This document shows, piece by piece, positions 37,701 through 49,700 of a DNA stretch of 64,000 nucleotides. The translations under genes were made by a program, and so were the position numbers. The notes beneath the pieces are model-generated. The model saw only the letters and a program-made list of their open reading frames with translations. It searched no databases and was not told where the DNA came from. The DNA is from Phyto melanocephala. Its lineage: Eukaryota > Arthropoda > Insecta > Diptera > Rhinophoridae. The stretch lies in contig OW799234.1 in assembly GCA_941918925.1 (NCBI GenBank), positions 114,551,128 through 114,615,127 on the forward strand. Reading direction: 5' to 3'. Within the stretch, counting starts at the first letter, position 1, and each line of letters begins with the position of its first letter.

Positions 37701-40700
37701 TCATAGTGCAAATTTTAAAAATTTTTAAAAAAATTCACAAATACAATTCTATATGTATGTATATACAAAAAAATGTATAAAAAAAATTATTTTTGTTATT
37801 AATTTTTTTATTATTTGATGTTTTTGAATAAAGAATATCTTATTTTTGTTTATAACATCGTTACGTTGAAACATATTTAACTTTTGAGTTAAATATGTCG
37901 TTACGTCATAACATATTTAACTTCTAAGTTAAATATGTTCTTACGTCAAAACATATTTAACTCGGCATATTTAACTTCACACACGTAAAAATTAGTAGTT
38001 AATTAAGAGGATTTTTTATATTTAAAAGAACAAAAGTAAAAAGGGTAAAATCTATCATCACGTAATAGATTTAATAATTTAAGCCTTTAGAAGTCATTGT
38101 GGACAAAAAACTCCAGAGACTAATTACGGGTTTTTGAACGCAATCAAAGTTTTACAATTATTATTGTAATCTCCAAATAAAAAAGCGTATGTCAGGGATG
38201 GAAATTTAATGTTTGGTTCGGTATTTAGTATTTTTATGAATAAAGCCTAGTACTATGTTTCAATTTGTGAAATATGTTAAATGACCAATGATTCCACCAT
38301 CCCATAAACCACGCTTTACCGTTTTTTTTTTAATAGATATAATGGCAGCTATTGGGACTCTTTGGGTTGTTCAACAGCCCGATGTAAACTGGAACTCGAA
38401 TTTGATAATGGTATTGGCAATACATAGCGGTTTTATTAGGTCGATTATGCGTATTGTAAGTTTCTCGAATCAAACAAAAGACATCTCTCACAGAACGCTG
38501 TTGTTCTTAATACAGCTAAAAAATTTAGAGCCACTAGTGTGAGTCTTTCCATTATGACTTGCCAAACAATACTGAACAAAATTGACAAAGCAGTTTAATA
38601 TAAGTAATGCTTGATCTGTTAAAAAAAAGCCTATTGAATTTCAAACCTCATGACGAATCACCTTATATTTGCCATTGCGCAGCTTCTTTAAAAAAACATC
38701 GTTTCTATGATTGATGTTACATCACTATCTATGATTCAAAATATACATATGGGCTAATCCTGCGTTACGGACGTTACATTCACACGCAAATTTGCTTGTT
38801 AAGGTTGAGACGGCTGGCGTTCACATTGGAATATTTTCATGAAATTTTTTGCAAAATGCAGTTCTTTTGGAGTACTTTAAAACTTGTTTTGAACTTAAAG
38901 GTTAACTGTTTTTGAAAAAAAGTTATACTAGCTAAAAATTCCGTTACGGACGTTACAAAAAATGGAAGTCGATTTTGAGGCTTATGTGCATTTGCACATT
39001 TTTTCGCTAATTTTGCATAATAAACAAAAAAATTCCATACACAAAAAATTAATTGGAATATATGACGATATCAATCCTGCATAGAAAAGAAGTCTAAGTA
39101 GTCCCGTTAAACAAAAATCTTAATTTTTGTCTGTTACGGACGTTACGTTACGGACGTTACATTTTTTCCATTAAACCAAATTGTGTATATAAAAAACATT
39201 TATGTATTTCAAAATCTTTTTAACCTTGTAATTATTAATTTATAAGTTACAAAAAAATTATAGAATATTTCATTACTCTTCTATTCATTTATTTATTTGT
39301 TTATTTAACTGTTTAACATTGTATCTTATGCTTAATAGACCCAGCTGTTCGAGCTACTTTTATAGTACATATTGTCATTGGAGAAGCCCGAAAAATAATG
39401 ATATGATTTAAGAGCTGGATATTTTTTACATTTATCCATGGTTTTGATATTTCGTCAGATATAGTTTTGACATAATTTTTATCAACGTAAATTAAAAAAA
39501 CGCCATTTATATTTTTTTTTGCTAATTTGTGAAAATCTCGAGCGTTTTTTAAGATGAGATTTTGGGCTTTTACTAGTTGCCAAACTTTTCGCTTAACAAT
39601 AGCGTAAACACCGTCCACCGCTCCTTTTCCACTCCTTTTACTTTTGCAAAGTAGCAAAAAATTCCTAATTTCTAACGGAAAATCCAGTACTTAAACATTG
39701 CATGCATGGGCGTACCGCCAAAAATTTGAAGGGGGACATCGGGGTTGCGGTTTACAACATGGTTATTAATTACTAATTATTGATTTTTAGGAATTATTTT
39801 AGGTTTCAGAAGAATTTGAATTTCATCTCAATTTAAGTTGCAGATTGTGAGATCGCATGTTATTTAAACACACTTTTTGTTACTTTGAGGTGAAGTTTTT
39901 TGGGTTCTCGGCAACCTACAGCAATTTTAAGCCCAGATCAAAATCCATTATAAACACTTACTTCCACCTCATAATATTAAAATAAAATTTTTGGGTATTT
40001 TCATGCCGTTACGGACGTTAAACACTTTGTCATTTATATTTAAAAAAAAAAAAAGTGTAATAAAGGTATTTCTTTTTTTTCATCAGATAAAAGTGCATAA
40101 AAAACTCTGTTTTTAAAGCTAGTTTGGAAAACAAAATTATTAAAATTCATTCTGTTAAACTTAAAAAACCCTATTTTCCGTTACGGACAATGTACCAATT
40201 TTTAGTTCAAATTGTTAATATATATTAGATAACTTACAAATATGATTTGTATCGCAAATAAAAGAAAATTAAGCAAATTAAAGTTTTGCTAAACGATAAA
40301 TACTGAAACGACTGTTTTGCCCACTTTTTTGACCATTAAAAATACCCTTTTTTTACAAAAATAAAAGCAAGAGGTACGTTTAGGTTAGCCTCTGACAAGG
40401 CCAAACAAACCACTGTGAAGCCGTATTGCCTATATATTTTGGAGCTTGAATATGTATCCTATTATTCCATTAACAAACATTTGGATTTTGGGCAACTTTA
40501 AATTTCTGTCTTTGGTTTAAAAATTTTTGGATTAGCCCATATGTATATCAAACTCAATATAAATTTATCACGTATAGTTTAGATTAAACTTTTTGTAAAC
40601 CTTTTTAATTGTTCTCAGTTTCGACTTTTTGGAATATGTCCCACCATAACAGTAATAAGCTGACAATATTTTCATACTGAAACAATAAACATATGTATGT

Positions 40701-43700
40701 ATGCGGCTTGACCAACATTTACACACTTTTTATGTATGCATTTGCAAAAGGAAAATTTACTGAAATTTATTCATAAAATTATTTTATTTTTTCTTTTTTT
40801 AGAAAACCCGGTTATGAAGAAAAAATTCAATACACAATATCCGAAAAGAAGGATAGGAAAGCACCGAAAGCCCATGTAAATGCTGTATTCTTTAGACAAT
40901 TGAAAAAGTTATTGCGTAAGTAAGAGTTCAATTTTATACAAAACATATACATATATTTTATTAAGTATTCACCACAGATTTGTATTTTACATTATTTGCG
41001 ATTACGGCTACGACTTGAACGACTTCGGCTACGATTACCTCTATTGTTCTTGCGTCTTGCTTGATATACAATTTCATTTTCCATATCAAAACATTTTAAT
41101 TCTTCAGATCTTGATGTCTCACCGTTATTTAAACATTTATTAGAACATAGCTTTGTAAAAGTTTCTTTTAAATTTGAATTAATGTTTCGACATATACGCA
41201 GAGATCTCTTACGCATAAAGTGAAAATGATCTGTTGCCTGGCCGACAGCTAAAAGTATGGCCACACTTGTGGTGGTAGTAGCAGTGCCCAATAAATAACT
41301 TTCCCAAGCATAATAAAATCGAGGCGTTACACCAACTAGCAGCAAAAAAGATTTACACAACTTGCAACAAATTTTCTCTATGGTACACCACACGACCAAA
41401 GAACCAAATTCTGTTAAAAGTACCGTTACTATAGTTTCGGCAACAATTTGGCAGATATATGGTAAATGCATATAACGCACTGGATATATACAAATGTCCA
41501 GAAGTATGTCCAAAAAGGCTATTAAAAATATCCAACTCGCTAATGTCGGTGCTTTTGAACACATATCACTGTTCTGTTCAATGAAAAAGGAAATTCGTAG
41601 TACAATTTGTAGGAAAGCTGCAACGGCAACAGCTCCAGAAGATGCCATTACTGTTGTTTGCTTTTAAAACTTTTTGGATTTTTTTAAGCAAAAATTTGGT
41701 TTTATTAATGACAAAAATTATAAACAAAAAACTATTTCTGGTTTTGAATTGTAGAAAATAATTTATGACCCTACTGACAAAAGCAACTGCGAAAACTTTA
41801 ATTGTTTTTAAATTAGAGTTTCATTTATAGTGTAATTAAATGAAATGTTCCCTGGTTTTATTTTTGCATTTGCTGTGTTTCTATTCTTATAAAGCGTAAT
41901 TTTTTAAGCGTAGTTTTTTTTTAAATCTAATAAAACACAAAATTTGTATGGGAATCGATTAATTGGTCTCAGACATTTACTTTTTAAAAATAACTATGTA
42001 TTTGTTGCCTGCGGCTTCGGTTCAAATAGTCCATTCGTACGGTCCAATTTTGAGCCTCATCGCTGAGAAGAATTTTTCGATAAAACGGTGCATTTTCATT
42101 GAGCTATTGCAATCGTTGCTCGTTTGTGAGTTTCTCCTTGATGAAATGGCAGAGTATACTGAACACTTTTCACATTCACAGATGTAGTTTGGAGACAATT
42201 ACCAACCAGTGCTGACAGCCCGAAAGACTTAATTCATAAAAAATCACCCTTTATTAATTGGAAGTTGTACCAAATATACCATCATAATGTTCGCACAGAT
42301 GTTATTAATCTCATAAGGAAAAATATTCATTCATTAGATTACAATTGTAATTACGTTACGGATTACTTGTAGTTGTAATAAATAATTTTCAATTAATTGA
42401 AGCAACTTAAAAATGCTCGCTATTGAACAAAACTCGATAAATAAAATATGTATGTTTTAGTTTAGTTTAATTTTAACCGGAAAAAAGATTTTTCGTTAAT
42501 CTGAGCCAAGGCGAATTCACATCAAGTGACAACATCCCTACCACAAACACAAAAAGGACCGAAGAATGACAAAACACAAAAAAAAAATTTTTTGTTTACT
42601 TTTAATTAAAATTTTATTTCTATAAATTTACACAAAAATTTTTAAAATAAAAAAGTATTTTTAATTGATTACATAAATTTCTGCTAGTTTATATCACACA
42701 TTTGTGCCTTTAAAAATGTTTCACAAATTCAAACCACTAGGACAAACTCAACGGGCATCTTCTATTTTCTAAATTAAATACATAAAAAAATTTATTTATT
42801 ATTAATAATATTAGTATTTTTATAATTTTTTACACAAACTTTATCACTTTTATATAAAAATTAATTTTAATGTAAACAAACTGTGACATTGTGCCGTTAA
42901 AAATAAAACGAGCAAAAAACAATCAGCTGGCTACGACGTAACATCATTTGACATTTTGATATTGAAGATGGTATCTTATGCAATTAAAAAAGTATGCATG
43001 GGCTAGTGAAAAAGTATGTCAGGTGTCAACGCTGAGTAGTAATTATTTGATATTTTACTTTTGTAATTTACTTGATTTAATGTTTAAGTGAAAAATTCTA
43101 ATGACATGTGTAAGGCCCCTTTCGCATTAGGCAACTATAATTGCGCAAGTATAATTTTAATTTTTATTTATTTTCTTTTGAACTTGCTTTTATGTTCACA
43201 TTGAGCAACTTGGTTGCTCAATTTCTTCCAGTTACTTCCAATTTCTCATCATTTTTAAATATTTGATTCACTTATAAACAAATAAAATTTTCACACACAC
43301 AAAATTACACAACACACCGAAGAAGAAATAAAAGACAATGTCAAAAACAAATAAATATTCCAAGACAAGAATGACAGCAGAAGCAGAATTGCCAAGTACA
43401 AGCAAGTCTGTACTCAAATCTCGGCAATTCTTTTTCCTTCACACCGACCTTTCCTCTTACACCAACAAACACAAGAATTGCGCAATTATAGTTGCCTAAG
43501 GCGAAAGGGGCCTAACTTATTTCCAAAAATATTTAAGATCCACAGGGTTGGTACTAACATCTATCAGAAATAAAATCGAAATAATATACTCAAATTACTA
43601 ATAAATATTTCCTGTTGATGTGTTGTCGACTTGGCTAATATTGACTTGAGTTTGTTTAATACTGCGACTACGATGTTTTTTTTTTCTTGTCAAATGTACT

Positions 43701-46700
43701 TTAGCAAATGTATTCTCCAAGAAATGATTTTGAGCCAAATAAATCAATAAATTTTGTCTTAAAAAAGTTTGAATCAAAATATTAAAAATTAGCATTTAAC
43801 ACGGTGTAGCGATTATATTAACTGGTCAAAATTAAAATTCTTTTGATGGCTGATTAAACAAAAACAAATTTTTATGATTACAAAAACAAAAGTTTTAAAA
43901 ATAGTAAATCTGCCTTCATTGCCATTAATCTAATGGTTTGAAACAATATAAAAAATATATAATTAAGAAAAGAAAAAGGTAATTAATCAGGTAGTCGAAA
44001 CTATTTTTATTAAGTGTACCCTGCTTTTTGAACAAGTTAGGTAGGTAGGAAGAAATGTTGGTAGAACAGGATCACTTGGGTATATTATAATAATCCATTT
44101 GTGATACCTGAATAGAATAGAGAAAAAAGGAAGGTCGACCAGTCCAGAGTCTCTGGCCAGAATCGAACCCGCAACCCCCAGACTAGCAGACGAGCACACT
44201 ACTGACTAGTTCACCGGGCACCTAAGTTAAGGTCTTGACTGAATACACTGATCTGCAGAGAGATAGAGATTATGACGCACTTTATTCAAATTTGTTTTCG
44301 GTTTTTTTTCTATCGAGCTCAGATTTTTTTATGGGCATGCCTAATATTTTGCCTAAAACAAGGTGGTTATGCCGATATTTACATTTCGTCATAACTTGAG
44401 AATGATTGATTAAGTGAATGGTACTAGCAAATGGTTAACAATAAAATTTTCTTTAAGTCAAATTAATAATGTTTTTATATATTTTTAAGTTTTTAGGAGT
44501 ATTTTAAAATAAGTAGCGATACAATTTTTCATTCATGCAAAATGAGTATTATTTTTGTTTGTTTTCAAAACGTCATTAAAAAATTTTTAGGGTAAAAATT
44601 TTAAGAATATTGTGAATAAAATAAGCTATAAATCAAAAAAATCGGCTGACAAATGTTGATTTTATTCACTTTGCCAGAAATTGTTTAATGCATTTTACGT
44701 ACTTTGGAAAAAACCCTAACGGCATGCAAATGTATGTATGTATGTTTGTATTTATTTTTATTTTTAGCTACCCTATATGCAACGTAGCTAACTTTAAGCC
44801 AACTAAGTTAACTTTTTTGCCACTAGTGGTGGTTGATGTCTGGATTTTTTTCAATGGGGCTAACTGACTATTTTAGAATGCCAGCTGAGCCAAAAAAATT
44901 GTTTTTTTTTAAATTTTTAATTATTTTTTATGAATTTTTGTTTGTTTTATTTTTATTTATTTTTTGTTTAATTTTTTTATTTTTTGTTTTGTTTGTGTAA
45001 GGGCACTATATTCGCTCGTGCCGAATTGTTGATACCCACCACCAATTTTATGTTTTTTATATCATAAAATTCATTTTATTTTATTAACAGTAATCACTAT
45101 GAAATAATCTCTTTATGCTAAAATATGTATCACTTTCTTTGTGTAACTTCGATTTGATATTAATTTATTTCTTGAATTTAGTCCTACAATGAAATATATA
45201 TTTTAGCATTAGGATATAATGTATAAATTGGTAATTATTTTAAAATTTATTTTTGTTTAAATAATTTTTGTCCATATAGAAATAATATAAATTTAAAATA
45301 ATAAAACATATTATAATAAAATTTATTAGAAACCTATATATCCGAAATTGTACTCTCTAATACATATAATTCTATCGCTTTTAGGAGCTTTTAAATTTCA
45401 TTTATATGTGAGAAGCGGACGTTAAAGTAGGCGAAATTAAAAAAATTATATGAATTTAAAAATAGCGTTATATGGAAGATATGCGTTAAAGTGGGCGTGA
45501 TACCTTCATTTTCTAGGACAATAACTATAAACTAAATAAATTTCATCATCGTATCCCTAATTATGTCGGTTTTATGAGCTTTAAATTTCAGTAACAGTAA
45601 ATTATGGGAGAAGAGGGCTTTGAAGTAGGTTTCTACTAAATAAACAAACTTAACTTAGATATTTCAATATAGTCTTTTATTCTTCAAAAAATCTTTAACC
45701 ATAGAGAAATTATATGAATTTAAGATAAAGCGTTGTACGGGAGGTAGGCGTTTAAGTGAGCGTGTCACCTTTATATTCTGACATTATAATAACATTTACT
45801 AGAAAGATATATGCACGAAATTTCATCGCTATACCTCTAATTTTGTCGGTTTTATGAGCTTTTCAAATTCATTGATAGCAAAAATTCTGGGCGTTAAAGT
45901 AGGCGTATCAAATATGTTTCTGATTATAAATTTAACTTCAATATTTCAATATAGAATCCTTTATTATACCCTTCACACAGTGAAAAAGGGTATATATAGG
46001 TTTGTCATTCCGTGTGAAATTTCTACAATTTTCATTTCCGACCCCATAAAGTATATATTTTCTGAAAGCTTATGAATGATTAAGCTCTGTCAGTCTGACC
46101 GTCTGTCCGTGTGTATGTTGAAATCAACTTTTTGAAGCCCCCCGACATCGCTTGGACCCGGGTGAGGTATTAAAATATCAGAAATATTCGGGAGTAGATC
46201 AGTATTGAAAATCAGAAATATCGGTACATAAACAACTGGGATATGAGCAAAACCCCACGACCACCTCGTTTTTTTTTTACAAAAACAACAACATACATAC
46301 ATACAAACGTGTATACTGGTTAGAGAAAACGTGGCATCGAATTCCAGCTGAGCCAAAAAAAATTTTTTTTTAATTTTATTTTTTTATTTTTTTGTTTTAT
46401 ATTTATTATTTATATCTTAATAATTTTTTTTTAAATTTTTTTTTAAATTTTTTCCGTGTGTATGTTGAAATCAACTTTTTGAAGCCCCCCGACATCGCTT
46501 GGACCCGGGTGAGGTATTAAAATATCAGAAATATTCGGGAGTAGATCAGTATTGAAAATCAGAAACATCGGTACATAAACAACTGAGATATGAGCAAAAA
46601 CCCACGACCACCTCGATTTTTTTTTTTTCACAAAAACAACATTACAACAACATACATACATACAAAAGTGTATACTGGTTAGAGAAAACGTGGCATCGAA

Positions 46701-49700
46701 TCCCAGCTGAGCCAAAAATTTTTTTTTTTAATTTTATTTTTTTATTTTTTTGTTTTATATTTATTATTTATATCTTAATAATTTTTTTTAAATTTTTTTT
46801 TAAATTTTTTTTTTTAATTTTTTTTTTAATTTTTTTTTTTAATTTTTATACCCTTCACACAGTGAACAAGTAACAGTGCTATATTCGGCCGTGCCGAATC
46901 TTATATACCCTTCACAACGTGTAGTCATGCAATAACAGTAGTTTGTTTACTTGTTTTTTCAAAATGTTTGTGCGTAGAGAAATTATATGAATTTAAAATA
47001 TAGCATTATAATCGTATATCTTGATCTATGACTCCTTTCGTAATGTATTGGATTGAACAATTTTCAGGATAAGGGTATCGGTCTTACTCAGGAAATTTGC
47101 TTATGAAATTTTATCGCTCTACCTAAAACTCTCTTCTTAATATTCCGATATAACCCATTTTCAATAACAAACAAATCTTGTGAAATATTCTGGCTCTTAT
47201 AGAGTCTAAAATGAATATTGTGATGTGTTACAAACGGAATGACAAAATGAGTTTACCCCTATACCATTTTTTTGGTAATGAGTATAAAAATAGGGGGGAA
47301 AAACAAACTCTCTTATAAATGCTTTATAGTTAGCTTATAGTTAGTTGATAAAAAGCTAACTTAAAGTAAGTTATTTTCGTTTTTGACTACTCTGTTGCTT
47401 ATAGGGTATTTAGTACTATGTTAATAGTATAGGTCATAGTTGGAATTGATGGTACAATTGTACTAAAATTGGTACAAGCGCAAGTCTAGTGGCACACTCA
47501 ATATATTTTTGGTAAAATTTTTTTTTCGAACTAATATTTTTTTTTGTACTTTGGCTTAAGTCAATATTTATTGATTTAGTTTAGCTGAAGAAAAAAAATA
47601 TTTAATTAAAAAATGTTTAAATTTTTGTAAATGTTACCAAAAAATTATTAACAAACATCAGGTCATTTCATCTTAAATTATTATTCTAAAATCGGTTTTT
47701 CTATAAACGACTTGCAAATTAAAATCTTTTATTCTCAATATTTCTATTGTAGCCAAAAATAAAAACAACTTTAAGTTCGACCAGCCTTAAATTGGTGACA
47801 CGTAAAATATTTACAGCTTTTAAAATGGACAGGCTGTAACTATATGTTCACTATCATGTGTTAGTTTGGCAATTATTGCAATCAATGTTTTCTAGCAGAA
47901 GAAGCCAAAGGATATGGAAGCTGATTCTAACGTAATTTATATACATAAAGATCATTTAGTATAAAAAAGCGTATCCCAATTTTCTGTCACTTTATAGCTC
48001 ACTGAATTTCTTTAGACTTTGCATTATGTTTGTATCGCGTGATATACATATATTGTATGTTAAAAATGTAATTTCGATAAAAATCGAGTTACGCCATTAT
48101 TACATTAAGCCATCAAAATGTTTGAAATATAAATAATATCTTACTCGACTTGTGTTTTGTTAATTTAACTTTGAATTTAAATTCATTACGCTCATCAGTA
48201 TCATGATGATATTAATTTTTTAAAGCCTTAAGACATGCTACATTTTTACGTTATTAATTGTTTTATTTTAATTGCAGCCATTTTAATTCCTGGCTTTTGG
48301 AGCATTGAAAGTGGTTTACTATTGTTGGTGGCAGCTTCACTTATAGGTCGTTCTGTCAGTGATATTTGGATGATACAAAATGCTACAGTTGTGGAAAGCA
48401 CAATAATACACATGAATAAATCCGGCTTTCGAAAAGCTTTAATCAAATATTTAGCTGCGTTACCAATGGTATTTCTTAAATGTTTAATTAACATTTCGAT
48501 TATAAACAGTTATAAATAATTATTTTGTTTTTTTAGATTTCTGTGGTAACCAACATTTTAAAATGGAGTATAGGTGAATTAAAATTAAGATTTCGAACCA
48601 ACTTAACACATCATTTATACAATCAATACCTGACGTAAGTTCTATATTTTTTTGAGAAATTTTATAACACATTTCCTAACGTTACTCTTTTTTTTTTGTT
48701 TTAATTAATAACAGTGGTTACACTTATTACAAAATGTCCAATTTAGATAATAGAATAGCAAATGCGGATCAACTGTTAACAACAGATATTGATAAATTCT
48801 GTGAAAGTGCCACAGATTTGTATTCAAATATCAGTAAACCTGTATTGGACATATTTATTTATGTGTATCGTTTAACAGTTAATTTAGGTGGCAAGGTAAA
48901 AGTTTTAATTAAACATTTGTTTTAAATTATTGGATCTTTAATGTTACATTTCACCTCAAGACCCCCTCACTATTGATGATATACCTGTTGTTTGCTGGTG
49001 TTTTACTCACACATATGCGTCGTCCTACTGGTCGTTTAACGGTTGAAGAGCAAAAACTTGAAGGCGAATTTCGCTATGTTAATAGTCGTTTAATTACGAA
49101 CTCTGAGGAAGTGGCTTTCTATCAGGGCAATACACGCGAAAAACTTACTTTATTAGCTAGTTACTCCAAGTTACGCTCACATTTGCGTAAATTTTTGGAA
49201 TTTCGTGTTGGCATGGGTATTATTGACAATATTGTGGGCAAATGTAAGATTTGTTTAAAAAAAGTGAAAAGATTAAGATTATAAAATTTTGTCTTTTAGA
49301 TTTTGCTTCTATTGTTGGTTTCTATGCTGTATCAATTCCATTTTTCTCACCAAATCATCCATTGTTGTCGGGAGAAAATCAGGGCCAACGTCTACAGGTA
49401 AGGAAATATGAAATTTGTTAAGCATTTTGTTTTAATTTTTAGAACTTTTTTTAAGCATGTTAATTTATTATAAACTTTCGTACAATTTTTTCGTCAGTAG
49501 ATATTTGCTTGAGAAATTTGCAAATTGTTTTTTTTTCCAAACAAAAAATATTTAAAAATTAAAAAAAAAAATAAAAAATGTTGTGTCCAAAAAAGTAACT
49601 GCTAATATTTTTTTACTCTTTCATTAAATTGACGTCATCGGTTTTAGTCTTGCAAAATTGCGTGAATTTGCTCTTTTTGAAGTGAACACCATTTTTATTG

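Larger units (their letters stand above)
10898..40802 (+). other. Pmp70: Pmp70 intron 1, about 29.9 kb, repeat-filled
   Basis: Begins GTTAGT and ends TTTTTTTAG|AAAACCC. It carries most of the mobile elements listed between 12.6 and 40.5 kb. I find no intact host gene inside it. The sequence just after exon 1 (10898-12616) is AT-rich with ACAT microsatellite runs near 10975-11020 and no recognised element. Confidence 0.85.
44999..47290. mobile_element. Large degenerate Helentron-like repeat, interrupted by HINEs
   Basis: Modules of about 200 bp (GTTAAAGTGGGCGTGATACC, TTTCATCATCGTATCCCTAA, TTTTATGAGCTTTAAATTTC) run from about 45360. The text CAATATAGAATCCTTTATT at 45944 resumes as TTCAAAATGTTTGTGCGTAG at 46967, continuing the repeat on the far side of a HINE block. 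The end near 47232-47290 (CGGAATGACAAAATGAGTTT, GAGTATAAAAA) is HINE-like. Related fragments lie at 676-790 and, inverted, at 15478-16340. Confidence 0.5.

Noticed and set aside
35588..37748. CRISPR-like array
   Set aside because: The whole 174-bp unit is repeated without unique spacers, and the genome is eukaryotic.
38288..38542. 84-codon + strand frame
   Set aside because: No recognisable domain, no splice or transcript signals, and repetitive surroundings; too little to call a gene.
40916..40923. Alternative exon 2 donor at 40920 (GTAAGA)
   Set aside because: It would put exon 3 in the wrong frame; the donor at 40916 (GTAAGT) keeps the family sequence LPILIPGFW.
44140..44227. Functional tRNA gene
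   Set aside because: B box and A-box-like motifs are present but acceptor and anticodon stems do not pair; a SINE explains it better.
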